64,000 bases of DNA. Source: Chaetoderma sp. LZ-2023a. Its lineage: Eukaryota; Mollusca; Caudofoveata; Chaetodermatida; Chaetodermatidae. Location of the stretch: assembly GCA_034401795.1 (NCBI GenBank), contig CM067372.1, forward strand, positions 40,962,429-41,026,428. The letters run 5' to 3'. Each line of letters opens with the position of its first letter. The stretch's first letter is position 1. A model generated the notes under the pieces. It saw only the letters and a program-made list of their open reading frames with translations, did not search any database and was not told the DNA's origin. Shown here piece after piece: positions 11,605 through 24,600 of the stretch. The position numbers and the translations under genes were made by a program.

Positions 11605-11920
11605 AAAGGTCCATTGGCTCATGGGGCACACATAACAAATGCCATTTACGAATGGGGCAAAGGTCACAAGCAAAGACTTGGAGAGGAAATGCAAGAATAT
11701 TGGCACCATTGACATTATTGACCAACAGGAAAGGTACAGCTGATCAATGGGGCAGCCATCCCTGAGATTACTCGCAACTTGTTCAAGTGTGTTACCAGAT
11801 GGCATTTACTAATAGAACCATTGTCACAGTAAAGAATCTGGATACGGAAATACAAGAATATTGGCATCCTTGACATTATTGACCAACAGGAAATGTACCA
11901 TTGATCAATGTTTGTTCAAA
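11605..11920 (+). repeat. Two-unit direct repeat
   Basis: ATGCAAGAATATTGGCA..CATTGACATTATTGACCAACAGGAAA at about 11690-11735 recurs at about 11850-11895, with matching ends (TGATCAATG). Unit about 160 bases. It abuts the 3' side of the LINE fragment at 11905-12840. Confidence 0.55.
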
Positions 11921-12840
11921 TAGACTCCTAGGAATTTAACATACTCGGCCTCCTCTATTTCTTGATTGTCTTTGTAGAGTTTTGGGAGAGCAGCTTCTTC
12001 AGGTTGGCTAGATCTTGTAAATAGTATAAAGTTAGTTTTGTTAACATTTAGAGATAATTTATTAATTTTGAACCAATTTATAATTTTTTCCATTTCATTA
12101 TTTACATTTTTGTATAGAGTATATATATCCTTATGTCTACCAAAGACATTGGTATCATCTGCAAATAGTATCAATGAAAGTTGGTTAGTGGCATTGGGTA
12201 AATCATTCATGCATAGTAAGAACAACAGGGGTCCAAGGATTGAATCCTGAGGTACACCGCAGACTAATTCTTTGTTTCCTGAAATAGCACCATTAAATTG
12301 AACACATTGAATCCTGTCAGTCAAATAATGTTGAATCCAATCCAAAGCGATGCCTCTTATACCGTAATGTGATAATTTTTTCAATAAGATTTCATAGTCA
12401 ATAGTGTCGAATGCTTTAGATAGATCCAGGAACACCCCAAGTGTATGTGCTTTATTTTCCCAGGACTCAGATATTTTTTCTATCATCTCCACAATGGCAA
12501 TCATAGTAGGGTGTTTTTCTCTGAAACCATACTGAGATGTGTAGATAATTGAATATCTATTTAGATAATTAACAATTCTGTTGTAATAAAATCTTTCCAG
12601 GAGTTTCGAAAAAAGTGCAAGCACTGAGACCGGTCTGTAGTTAGTAAAATCAGATGGGTCTTTAGCTTTATAAATAGATGTTACTCGTGCTATTTTTAGT
12701 TGTGATGGGAATATACCTTGTGAGAGTGAGAGATTGCAGATGTGATTTAGTGGGCTGAGCATTTCTGTTATACAGTGTTTAAAGATTTTCCATTTAAAGT
12801 TGTCAATAGCTGCACTTTTAGTCGGGTTAATTTGCATCAA
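11905..12840 (-). mobile_element. LINE (non-LTR retrotransposon) reverse-transcriptase fragment
   Basis: A 311-codon open frame spanning most of the RT domain of a Jockey/CR1-group LINE: P(T)KSAAIDN near the start, NYRPVSVLALFSKLLER, the F-L-DLSKAFDTIDYEILL block holding the first catalytic Asp, GVPQDSILGPLLF, and ILFADDTNVF with the FADD catalytic pair. It lacks the N-terminal endonuclease and the C-terminal domain, so it is truncated at both ends, though the RT frame is uninterrupted and may be fairly young. In GVPQDS the usual G of GVPQGS is replaced by D. No 3' tail was identified. Confidence 0.9.
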
Positions 12841-13299
12841 GATTAGTTATCAGCGCACATTGCCCATTACTTAGTCGGCACAATCACAGGAATGGTGTAG
12901 AAGAAGAAGAAACATCACTGCTTCATAGTCATTGGCACAAAATAAACATAGGAAAACAGTCTAATTTGCAATACTGTGTGATGCACACAACACTTGGTGC
13001 TATATGAAGTTGCCTCTATTGATAAGGAGGCTAAGTCTATAATGAATGCAGAACAAGACGATCAATGCCGCTTAGCTCTTAACGGTGTTCAAACCAATGT
13101 CCGATGTCTGGACTGATGTTGGAAAAGTCTGATGAGGAAGCACTGGATTTGTGCATGTCCATAGCTACCACTTTTAGACATGGTACGGCAGGTCTGGCGA
13201 GATATCAGAGCTGGCTCACATGATGGTTGTTTAATGGTAAGCGGCCAAAAGACCACGCCATCTAGAAGGTCCCTCTAGAGTTGATGGATGGGGAACCTT
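12841..13299. other. Gap without recognised features
   Basis: No gene or repeat recognised between the LINE fragment and the third long-repeat copy. Confidence 0.4.
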
Positions 13300-16200
13300 C
13301 TCTTAGCTTAGTTGTGTAGCATGGATCGACCAGACGGGTGCCGGACGTCCCAGCAAGGCTTGGTTCGGACTGGCCATGCCGGATTCGTTCTAAAGCACAC
13401 CACCCCCTCCCACCACTGGGTAGAGCAATAAGCATATGTAAACTAGAGGTTTCTTGTAAAAAATCGGCTAAGCCCGATAGAACGCATGGTGCGTATGCGC
13501 ATGCGTCAACGCTTCCCTGACAACACGTCTCGGTATTGGAAGCGAGTGCCTACCTATAGTGTACCGAGTAGGTACTCGTAAATGCTTATTATTTATCCGT
13601 TCTCGTTGTTCTTGGTACAGATTAGGACCAGAATTAAACGAGCCTTCCAAAACTGTGTACTGTTTCAAAATCGGCCCAGAAATGGCTGAGTTATCGTCGA
13701 AGTTCCCACTAAATTATACTTAGAATATTGCTATGACGTCGTAGTCGCATGTATATATTAAACTAAATACAAAGATCTGTGTACACGTGGTCGATATGTC
13801 ACTAGCATACCAGCACGCTGATTGGCTGGCGTTCGACCGCTGATTGGTTGAGGCGCCCAGCCCTGACGTCACAGCGAGTATAAAAGGGGTGAAAAATAGA
13901 GGATCAGGAGCACCGCCAGCGTGAAAGCCGGACCCGCGCAGGATGACGGATGTAACCTGCAGACCTACCAGTGATCTTCACTTCAACCGGTGTCTTATGG
14001 AACCCAGCACATCCGTGGTGTAGGACGTCCTTGGCTTCCAAGGAATTTTGGATACTCCCGAACAGCCATCCGGTAGTAATAAACTAAATTTAAAATTAGA
14101 CATTCCGCATCCAGACTTTTCTAACGCAACTTCCGTGGGCAGGGCCGTGCGGGCCCGGAATGTAATCATGTGCGATGTAGAGCTACGGTGATTCTTGGTG
14201 GACGACTCGCCGGATCTGCCAACCACACTGAAAAGTGGACACTAAATTCTGCACTGCATGTCGTGTGTGTTTTAATTAACTTTTGGACCACAGTCTGGTG
14301 GACTTTGCTAGCTGCACCGCAAGAGGTATGCAATGCATCCCGCACCATGCGCCAAGTTATGTATCCGCTTAACATCCTCCCTCTTTGTTAATCAGCAACC
14401 TATAACTTTACTACTTCCATCGCCGGATGGAGAACTTTCTCACTTCCGTATAAATTATGATTTAGTTATAGAGACTAGCTAATAGATGCTACTTCACTGT
14501 TCTGTTTCACCGTCATGAGTATGCACGGTATCTACCCTGCCTGGATGAGTTAGCTTGCACAGCCAACCTGCGGAGACCAGCTGTGGAAATCGCCTGCGGA
14601 AATTTCTCCAGCCCCAGAGAACGTGTCAACTTGCGCTATGAATATGTTAGCGCCTCAATTTCAGTAACATAGTAGCCTGTTCTGTACGACTATTAGGTAC
14701 TCAAGTCACTATTCTACTGTACATCTAATCATTATTTCCATATATGGCACTGATGACTAATAGGTACCTTGCCGTTCTTAGGGCCGCAATTTATAATTTC
14801 TTTATTACTGTTCATATTATCCTTATTTACTGTAGGTACTTTAACTAACCACACCGTTTAGGTCTATCAACCTGATACATACCACCTCATTAATTTATAT
14901 ATAAATTGTAAGTGTTCATTGCATTGGTTAGTTGTATATGGCAGACAGCCATTTCGTTGATATGTTTTGTTTAAATATAGAAAACTTAGACCGCAATACG
15001 CTAGGAGATACTAAACAGCAGCATTTATATCCGCATCTCTTATTCCTACAATCATCAAATTTACACTGAGGTCGCTGACCGTGCTCTAAATGTTTGAGCA
15101 CAGCATGTTATCGGCTAAACCTTACTATTCAGCTCAATAGGATAGGTTAAAAGTTGTTAGGGACAATCTCTTCATTAGGAGACATGTAGTGTATGCCTCT
15201 TTTCCGGTTGTTGCGGGTAATGTAGCCCCGCACTCTGGCATGGTTGTGTAAAATCTTCAAAATACCTATAGGGCCTCGTATATATTAAGTTATTGTCTCT
15301 TTCCACGATCCACCAGCCGCATGGCTTCTTAATTGTTTGGACGCCCCATCAGCACGTTGATCTGATCCGACCCTGGGAAACTATTGGAGGTTTCCGAGCG
15401 GTGACGGTTAAAGTGCTGATTTATATACATCTCCCCCGTATCCTCGGATCCTTGTTAGCTAGTTAACCCCCTCACCGATGGAAAGCACTGCGAAAACATA
15501 TAGTTATAAATGTGAGTTTGGTAGCTTTATTTACTGCCCCGCAGTGCATATCTTGGCACATTGGAACCTAATCCTAACGTCAGGTCAAAAGTTAGATCCA
15601 TAGGAAATGGTGACGGACGAGACACGCATCTCCATCGAACTCATCATTCGTCAGAGTGTCTGGGAAGGATCTTGGAATCCACCACACCCTCACGGGAAGG
15701 ATGCTCGCGATGGATATTCGCCTCTCTATCCCCGCCTTAGCGATATGTCAGTGATCAAACTTGCTTATGTGAAATGCAGCCATTGTCCAGGTGCTGTTTT
15801 ATGTGGTTGCGGAGCAAGGTAGCCAGATTTTTATCAAATTCAGATTCGTTGCAATGTAACATGTATGCATACCGTCCGTGGAGGTAGATGCTCTTTAAAA
15901 GCGACCTATGGGAAGCTAGGCGTCTGCGCCCATTGGACAGCTGTATCTAGCGACAGGTAGGAATCCCTGCCCCTTGTGGCCAAAGCTAGTTTTCTTTTCT
16001 AACACTTAATTGGTAGGCTAGACTGTAATAAAGTGGTATCTACCAATACAGAATCTCGGAGATCGCTCGTTCCGCCTTCACGTAAACCAGTAGCATCACG
16101 TTAATTATGGCTTCACTAGGATTTTTTGCACTTAGCATTTTCTGATGAACAAAAGAGTAGCCCTTTTTGCCAACTCTTTTCCTTCGCTTCGGCGTTGAAA

Positions 16201-17055
16201 GCATTTTCCTGTGATGGAGGCCCGCATGAGGCACTTGCCTCTCCCAATAGCGAGAATTCCTGTGACGGAGGCCTGCGCGAGGCACATTCCTCTCGCACCA
16301 TCATGAAATTTTCAGTGATAGATGCCCATACGAGGAACTTTTCTCTCGCAGCAATAATGTTCTCTCTGTGTATGTTAGGGGTATATTAACTTATATTAAG
16401 TTACTCAGTCATCTCCCATGCAGATGCTTCTCTTGCGGGGATACCTCTGCGGATTCAAGGATATGTGTAGTTCCTCCGGCGATACCACATTGAAAGGACG
16501 CCAGTTAGCTCTATATTGTTTATTATTGTGCTCATTTTACTGTCAAACGATTCACCTTGTTTGTATAGTACGTATTTATATTCCTAGTATATTATACTAA
16601 TTATTCCATTCTCTAAATTAGTATGGATAGACACACCGGTAACACAAACAGTTGGGACGACACTGTGTGGTTCAATCTCAGCGGCAATGGTCGCACGGCC
16701 CCACTGGAACATCAGTGTTCCACCGGCTCTAGAAGTCAGTTTCTGTACACCGCGGAGAGACGTCATACGGGATCTGCAACCCCGAGATCCGCAGCTACCC
16801 AGCCATCCCGGTCATCGCGCACTTGCGATGCGATGGACGGATATTTAACGGCGAACCAGCACTTAACCCTGTGAGCTACATTTGTTACAGTGAGGCGGAT
16901 GCAGTCCTCAGAGACTGGTACCAGGAACTAAAACACACTGCGTTAGTGTAGATTAACAGCAAACGGTAAGAAGAATGTACGTTCCTCACTCTGGATGACC
17001 CACATCCCGACTGAAGAATAGCTGGTGGAAAGGCTCATTTTATACTAGCTGATGA
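13300..17055 (+). mobile_element. Long LTR-like repeat, copy 3 (diverged, direct orientation)
   Basis: Collinear with 4560-7770: a GGATTCGTTC..CCCACC..GGGTAGAGC block at 13378-13430, promoter at 13864-13886, an AATTTCAGTAACATAGTAGCC block at 14656, TGAGGTCGCTGACC at 15066, the tandem GACGGAGGCC array at 16195-16350, CCACTGGAAC..GTTCCACCGGC at 16700, and a CTAGCTGATGA end at about 17055. Many substitutions and indels separate it from copy 2, so it is an older or different subfamily member. No internal pol sequence adjoins it. Broken fossil. Confidence 0.6.
13864..13886 (+). promoter_or_regulatory. CRE and TATA box of long-repeat copy 3
   Basis: TGACGTCA at 13864-13871 and TATAAAAG at 13879-13886, preceded by CTGATTGG words near 13820-13850, match the layout at 5046-5112. 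The five-unit heat-shock element of the other two copies is not visible here. Confidence 0.55.
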
Positions 17056-17364
17056 CGATATCTCCGCCAGTTCTGGACTGATTTTGATTTGATTCTGTAA
17101 AGAGATTCATGTTTATTGGCGAATCCTGGTTTTGAGTCATACCAAGATGCAGCGAAAGGGGACCATATTTAAGGAAAGCACATAATGCGGGCGACCCATA
17201 TGCATAGGCATGCCATTTCCCATACACTAATGCACACAGTGTGCATGAGCTATCTCAAATGACACGCACTAAGCGCTTTTACAGACTTTAATTTTTTAGA
17301 ATTCTCTTTAGTGATTACACGCACAAACCTATATAACCAACAGGGATGCGCTTGGAGCATCTCA

Positions 17365-17935
17365 GATCAGGTCGTTTCATACCCGGCCAATCCAGTTCGG
17401 CTTGTACTTGACTGAGCGATCCACGCTACACTACAGTGGCCTTGGTTCAGTGTGTCGGTCCACATGTTGAGGACTGCCAGTAGCTGGAATGTTGTTGACC
17501 TGCCCAAGATAAATCCATACTGTTTTGTTGAGAAGAATTTGTTCCTTTTCATCTGCTTAATAATGTGTTGTCTAATTAGTTTGTCCATGACCTTGCAGAC
17601 CACAGAGGTCAGGCTCACTGGTCTGTAATTTCCTGCTTGGTGTCTGTTTCACTTCTTAAATATTGCTCTAATACGAGCTTTTTCCAATCGTCTGGTAATT
17701 TTTGTAACTGAAGTGATTGGTTAAACAGCATGGTCAATGGTAGCGCTATGGATTGTACAGTTTCTTTCAGGAATCTATGGTGTAGTTCGTATAACCTTGG
17801 TGACTTGTCTATCTTCAAGTTTTCCAACATTTTCTTGGTTTCCTCCACCAATATTTCTATATCCGGCATGTCATACTGCACTGCCTAACTTGGCAGAGTT
17901 GGAGTTTCGCCTGCTGGCTCTTTTACAAGCACACT
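17365..17935 (-). mobile_element. CR1-like LINE fragment
   Basis: Minus-strand translation gives KIDKSP..LH.RFLKE, a LPDDWK block, then SLTSVVCKVMDKLI and the QYGFILGRSTTFQLL block, which are the first RT motifs of CR1-group LINEs. Two adjacent frames are needed near 17615, so it is a frameshifted fragment cut at both ends. Confidence 0.8.
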
Positions 17936-18087
17936 GCTCAAATTGACGCTAATATATCTGCTTTATCTGTATTGTTTTCCACTTTCTCTGAGTTGGTGTC
18001 TGTTGGATCTGTGTACAAATCTCCAATGCCACTTTTGTCTTTGATTTAAAATCATCGCTGAAAGGGTTATGTATACACATGTATGTA

Positions 18088-18093
<6 letters not shown>

Positions 18094-18157
<64 letters not shown>

Positions 18158-18371
18158 GAGGGAGGGAGGGAGAGGGAGAGGGCGGGAGAGAGAGAGAGGG
18201 GGAGAGAGAGGGGAGAGAGGGAGAGGGGATGGAGAGAGGGGGGGAGAGAGGGAGGGAGGGAGAGAGCGATGGAGGGAGAGAGAGGGAGAGAGAGAGGGGG
18301 GAGAGAGAGAGAGGGGGGGGGGGGTGTGTAGCAGTGGGGCGGGAGAGCGTGGGGGGGGGGGGGGGAAGGGA
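18094..18371 (+). repeat. Long purine-only (GA)n / G-rich tract
   Basis: A pure (GA)n run of about 58 bases grading into G-rich GAGAGG words and G-runs, nearly all purine on the + strand for about 280 bases. Open frames across it on both strands are low-complexity artefacts. Confidence 0.95.
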
Positions 18372-19690
18372 GAGAGATAGATAGATTCATATCTGTTAAC
18401 CATTTAACGCAAGTGATTATTTGACCTAATAAAAATTCAAATAAATGTAGCTATAACTGCATTGTCCCAGCTTTTTAATGTCATTGTATGCCATGCAAAA
18501 ATGCTTCAGCAATACTGTTACCTATAAAATGGACTGTGTTGCCTACATAAAAGCATGTATCCCGCACCAATACCAATTCTATTATAACTGCTATACGAAT
18601 ATGAAGATTTAAATTGTAATGAAATCAGTTTTTCAAATACTCCCACATTAACCTGTTAATAATTGAAATTCTGGTCTTTAAATTTCAAAGCAAATATTTT
18701 TAAATATTTTGAATCCAATTTGACTGAAAACTGTTTCTGCCTACAGCTGGCATTCAAATTGGTTTCACCATACCCCACAGAATATTCCAAACATAATGAA
18801 TTTGTCATTTCTGTCATATGATGATTAAATGGTTAATTATAAGCATAAACTCTGTGATGTTGTTCGTGTTATTGCAGGAAATTATATGATGTTTCTGTTC
18901 TTTTATATTGACAGAAATATTAGAAAAGTATGATACACAAAACAGACTGATTGTATATATATTTTTTTTTATGTAATTTTTTCACTCGAGTTTTAGCCTA
19001 AACACATTCAATTTTACAAGAGCATGGAGAAATTAAGCATTAAAGACTGGCATTTCATCTTGAGAATGTTGTTAATAAAAGGAGGTACTGTCATAGATAG
19101 CAACAGCTTTTGAAACATCATTCTCAAAATGAAACACAGTTATCGCAGTGCCTAGAAATGACTAGGAAGGTCATAAGATTCAAAATGGCAAACTCATATT
19201 TAAATATAACTCAATGGATTGTTGGATATTTTACGTTATTGTTGATTGCAGTTATATAGCATAAAGACAATACATAAAGCAAACATAAACGTTGGTTTAT
19301 TTAATAATTGTTTTCTCATTTTATACGTATGACTGCAGAAAATGATTGATTGGATATTTATATGTAATTCTTTTATTAATTAATTATATATTACTTAGCA
19401 CATACGCATGTTTGTCTACCCTATAATAATCGGTACTAAATATGTACCAGCAGCCATTTTATATTCTACGTCTAACTATTTGAAAATTTTGAAATCTTTT
19501 GTCTTCATAGAATTGCTGCCTATGGCAATTTATTTCAAAGAATTTCAATAAAACGCTGCTCACTGTCACAATGTCTAATTGATGCAAATACCAAGAGCTA
19601 GAATCAAGTGGATTTTTGCTTGAATGCATATTTATTGCTATTTAATTATTTGAATTACATAATATTATTAGCATGCATCCTCAATGTATA
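18372..19690. other. AT-rich stretch without recognised genes
   Basis: No coding pattern, RNA gene or repeat edge recognised. AT-rich with many short T- and A-runs. Confidence 0.4.
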
Positions 19691-19693
19691 TAT

Positions 19694-19857
19694 ACAGACC
19701 AAGAGAAGACTATTTTTGAAAATGTATCACTGGAATGACTGGCTCTGTTATCGAGCCAGTCATTCTATATATATCTATATATATAGAATGACTGGCTCGA
19801 TAACAGAGCCAGTCATTCCAGTGATAAATTTTCAAAAATAGTCTTCTCTTGGTCTGT
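19694..19857. repeat. Nested near-perfect palindrome (hairpin repeat family, copy 1)
   Basis: Two arms of about 80 bases, from ACAGACCAAGAGAAG to CTTCTCTTGGTCTGT, pair across a short TATATA centre with about one visible mismatch. Each arm contains its own palindrome, AATGACTGGCTC..GAGCCAGTCATT. Relatives lie at 53705, 55335, 60365, 63285 and 63521. Likely a non-autonomous foldback element. Confidence 0.8.
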
Positions 19858-20054
19858 AAATGGACATTCTCAATGCGAAAATTTACATTTCCTTGAACAA
19901 ATTTGAGGGTTAAACGGCTTCGAAATATGATTACGCCATTTAGTCCAAAATGCACATTCAAAATACTACATGCTCTCAAGCACCTTTTCAAATACTTTTT
20001 TGCATTGAACCTCGTTGCTCCTTTTTGAAAATAATTTGATAAATAGTTACTGTA

Positions 20055-20055
<1 letters not shown>

Positions 20056-20127
<72 letters not shown>
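20056..20127 (+). repeat. (ATT)n microsatellite
   Basis: About 24 uninterrupted ATT/TTA triplets. Confidence 0.97.
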
Positions 20128-20689
20128 GACCACAGAAAAAAACCTGTTAAAGATTTTGAAGGTAATTTCACTAGAAGCTGTTGCTACCTTAGTCAAATTA
20201 GTTTCAAAATGTTCAGCAGGATATTTTCAAATCATATATAATTGATTGTATCTCAGCTGCGAAACATTAACCCAATTTAAGCCATCTCCATTTGATCATA
20301 TAGTTTATAACATGTTAGATCTCTGAGAAAGCTGGTTTCAAAGGAGACAAATACAGACTTTGCTGAATAGATTGAAAGCAACTTACATCTGTTTCAATCA
20401 ATTACCATTAAAAATCAACATTCTGAAATTTTAGAATGATATAAACATAGTGATTTACAGTTTTAATTGGCCCTTGAACGAGTAGTAGTTGCTCGCCTTA
20501 TCTGGTCAATACAAAATACTGAATTTCACACCTTCAGGCTAACCCTCCTCCGCTAACCCAATCTCCCACCACTCCTCACTGTGACCCTCGTATGATCTAT
20601 CCCTGCCACTAAACACCATTTAATCTTCAAATTTAATCAAGAGAATTTCATTTACCAAGAGAATGCAATTTTCGTTAATTCACCACTAG

Positions 20690-20970
20690 AATGGACGAAA
20701 CTAATCTGGAATAGTCTGTTAGTTGCACGAATTGTATGGCTTTACCATTTAATAAACATTCTGTTGAATATTTTGAAACTAATTAGACTGGGACCTGTTA
20801 CTGACAGGCAGCAACAGCACCCAGTCAAATTAGGTTAAAAATATTCAACATCTTTTCTATAAAGTTATGTTTATATTGGGATTCTGGGAATTCAGAGTTT
20901 GATCATAACCAACATGGGCAAAGTGTTAGCGGAGATTGTCTAGAAATGGGCGGGGCATAGCTAAAGAGGA
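20690..20970 (-). repeat. Short dispersed repeat with TTTAGCTATGCYCC head and inner hairpin
   Basis: Reverse complement of the family at 60565-60850 and 61195-61500: head TTTAGCTATGCCCCGCCCAT, then a hairpin whose arms are GTTGAATATTTT-AA-CTAATTTGACTGGG and its complement, then TTTATTAAATGGTA..ATACAATTC. Diverged. Confidence 0.55.
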
Positions 20971-21639
20971 TTCGTGTGTATCTGTGTACATGAAGCTGAA
21001 TGAGACTATTTTAGAAAATCTAACACGGGCATAACTGGTCTGCAGTTGTCTTGAGTAATGCCCCTTTGTAGACCATGAAGCTGAAGGAGACTACTTTAGA
21101 AAATTTAACAAAGTGACATTACTCAAAACCACTGCAGAGGCCATTCTGTCAAGCTTGATCATTAACAGGTTAAGCCTTACAGACCAGATATGACAAATTA
21201 TTTATGATGTGGGGAATATTTTGTTGAACATTTCAAATTTAATTTAATTGGGAATTTTGGATCAATGTCAACAACAGATTTCCAAAAAGCTTTAAAAAAG
21301 AGATACTAGGAGCTATTTCTTTTGATAATGGGATTAGTGTAAGATGTTGCTGACTAAGATAGCAACACCTTACAGAAGCAATTCTCAATATTAATACTGT
21401 CTTCGAATCACCATGTTGTTTATTTTATGCTTATAAAGTTTTATCAACCGCTTAGTAATACACATAATGTGTCAAGAAATCCTTTAAAATAACTCAGTTT
21501 TCATGTTGTTCAACATAAACATTGTGGTTTATGATAATAAATTACATGTATATTTCTGGTGAACAATTCTTTGGTCCTTATGAAAGCATTTAGCTGTTCA
21601 GATTTCGCTTAAATGAACATACAATCAGAGGTAGTTGGT

Positions 21640-24600
21640 TTACATTGAATTAACCCTTTTAATTTGGCAGAAAGCATCATTAGGGCATTTGGCCAGCAGT
21701 CATCTTGGATTCTGCCCGATTTTTAGCTCACCTGGTCTGAAAGACATAAGGATGCAAGTTTGTTCAAACGAAGCCGAATGGTCAATTTGGCTGGCGGCCA
21801 TCTTGGATTTTGACCGATTTTGATCTCAACTGGCCTGAAAGACCAAGTGAGCTTATGCCATGGTAACTGTCCATCTGTCTGTGGTCAGTTTGTCGTTCGT
21901 TCATCAACTTTTTTCTAAAACAACTTCTCAGGAACCACTGGGCTGATTTCGATTATATTTAGCAGGAAGCATAGAGATTCAAGTTTGTTCAAACGAAACG
22001 TATCGGCTAATTTGGCCGGCAGCCATCTTGGATTTTAGCCAATTTTTAGAAATGCCTTTAAAAATCTTCTCCGAATGTGCTTGGGGGAGCAATTCAAAGG
22101 TCTTGAAACATCATGTAGGGCCAGAGCTTAACCAAGTTTGTGCAAGGGAAATTTGGGATGTATGATTAGGGACTAAGGGCCATTAAAGTTTGTTTAAGGG
22201 AAGTTGATACCTTAAAAACATGGCTGACATGGGCCAATCAAAATGTAGCGTGTTTGGCAGTCATATTGGATTTTTTTATTTGATGGATCTTGATGCCAAA
22301 ATTGGTTTTATATAGGGTTTCGTGTATTCTGATTTCAAATTTGCCATTTTCGAAACTGTTGGATAAAGGGTTTGGCAGTCATCTTGGATCTTTTTCCCGC
22401 CGAAAACTCCCATGCTAAAGCAATAGGACATTAAAAAAATATCTTCTTGAGAACCACATGGCTGATTTCAATTATGTTTGGCAGAAAGCATCCTTACGTC
22501 ATAGAATAGAGATCCAAGTTTGTTCAAGCGAAGCCGATCAGCCAATTTGGCTGGGGGTGGGTGCCATTTTGGATTTTGGACGATTTTTAGAAACTCATGA
22601 AACATCATCGAGGACAAATGCAGAACCAAGTTTGTTCACGGAACTTGATTGGCCAAATGCTTTGGTGGCCGCCTTGGATGACCTAACTTTCACATAAACG
22701 ACTTCTCCAGAACCACTGAACGAATCTGGTAGAAATTTGAGAGATATGATAAGGGACTAAGGGTCATTTAAGTTAGTTCAAGGGAAGTTGATATGTAAAA
22801 AAAAACATGGCCACCGTGGGCCAATTAAAATATAGCGTGTCTCACGGCCAAATTTGATTTTTTATTTTTTTATTTGATGGACTTTGAAGCCGAAATTGGT
22901 TATATACCGTGTTTTTAGTATCCTGATTTCAAATTTGCAATTGTCGAATCTGTCGGATAAATGGTTTGGTGTTTATGTTGGATCTTTTTCCCGCCAAAAG
23001 TTCACATACTATATCAATAGGACATTTTAAATATATGTCTTCTCGAGAACCACTGAACTTTTTATTTAATGGATTTTTAAGCAGAAATGTGTTTTTTATA
23101 GGTTCTTCGGTAGTCTGATTTTAAATTTGCCATTTTCGAAACTGTCGGATAAACGGGTTGGCGCTGATCTTGGAATCCTTGGATCTTTCTCCCACGAAAA
23201 GTTGAATACTAACAATGACTAAAGCAATAGGAAGTTTTAAATGTCTTCTCGAGATTCACTTGATTTCAAGTTTATTTGGCAGAAAGCATCCTTAAGGTCT
23301 ACACCTACAAGTTTGTTCAAGTGAAGCCTGTTGGACAATTTGGCCAGTGGGGATCATAGATTTTGGCTGATTTTAGAAATGTCTTCAAAAATCTTCTCCA
23401 GGTCCGTTTGGAGGATCGATTAAAAGATTATACATAATCTATGGCAACGGCTGAACCAAGATTGTTCGAGGGTACCTGATTGGCCGGATGTTTCGGCGGC
23501 CGTCTTGGATGACCTATTTTTCGAGAAAACGACTTCTCCAGAAAAAATGAAATTTGGGAGATATAATTAGAGCCTAAGGGCCAGTAATGTTTTTCAATGG
23601 AAGTTCATACGTAAAAAAATATGCCTGACATGTTATAATCAAAATGTAGCGTGTTTGGCGGTCATATTGGCAGGGCGACCATCTCTCCGGCTGTATTCAG
23701 AAAATGTGGATTTTTAACAGGCATCCGGATTTCCGGATATCCTATCAAATATCTGGATATTTTTTCATCTACATATAAAAAAATGTTTAGCAAGATTTTT
23801 GGTAGACACATGTAAGCTAGTTATCTGCTCGATGATGAATGATGAGTGGCACTCTGTCTGTAAACGTTCCAATATTTTGAAACTAATATGACTGCAAAAT
23901 CTCCCATGTACTAAAGCACCAGGAAATGAAAAATGTATTCACAAGAATCAATGGCTATGTTTGGCAAAATATTCGTAGGGCATATAGATACAGGTGCGTT
24001 CAAACGAAGCTGGCTGGTCAATTTACCCAGTTGCTATCCTAGAGTTTGGATCATTTTTTTAAACGCCTTTAAAAATTGTCTTTTCTGAATCTGCTTGGGG
24101 GACCGATTCAAAAGTCATGAAAGGTCACCTAGGGCAACAGGTGAACCAGGTTTGTTCAAGAGAATTTGATTAACTTAATGCTTTAGTGGCCATCTTGAAT
24201 GACCTAGTTTTCATGAAAATGACTTCTCCAGAACCGCTGAACAGATCAGGCCAAAAATTGGTGAGATATGATTATAAGGGCCATTAGAGTTTGTTCAAGG
24301 GAGCTTGATACGTAAAGTAACATGGCCACTGTGAGCTTGTTACAATGCAGATAAACTCCTAGTGTTCTACTTATATCCAATGGCCTTTTAGTTTAAATGT
24401 CTATGTTCCAGGTGACAATACATGACCCTTGGGTCTCTTGTTAGAAATGCCTTTAAAAGTCTTCTCTGAAACTGGTCGAGGGATTGATTCAAAACTCATA
24501 CATCGTCATCTAGGGCAACAGATAAAAACAAGTTTGTTCGAGGTAACTTGATTGGCTAAGTGCTTGTGCAGCCATCTTGGATGAAATGGCTTCTGAAAAA

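Noticed and set aside
18069-18403. Open frames of 100-146 codons on both strands across the GA tract
   Set aside because: They are pure Arg-Glu, Ser-Leu or Ser-Pro repeats produced by the purine microsatellite; no protein signal.
20015-20245. Leu-rich frame resembling a membrane segment
   Set aside because: Translation of the (ATT)n repeat.
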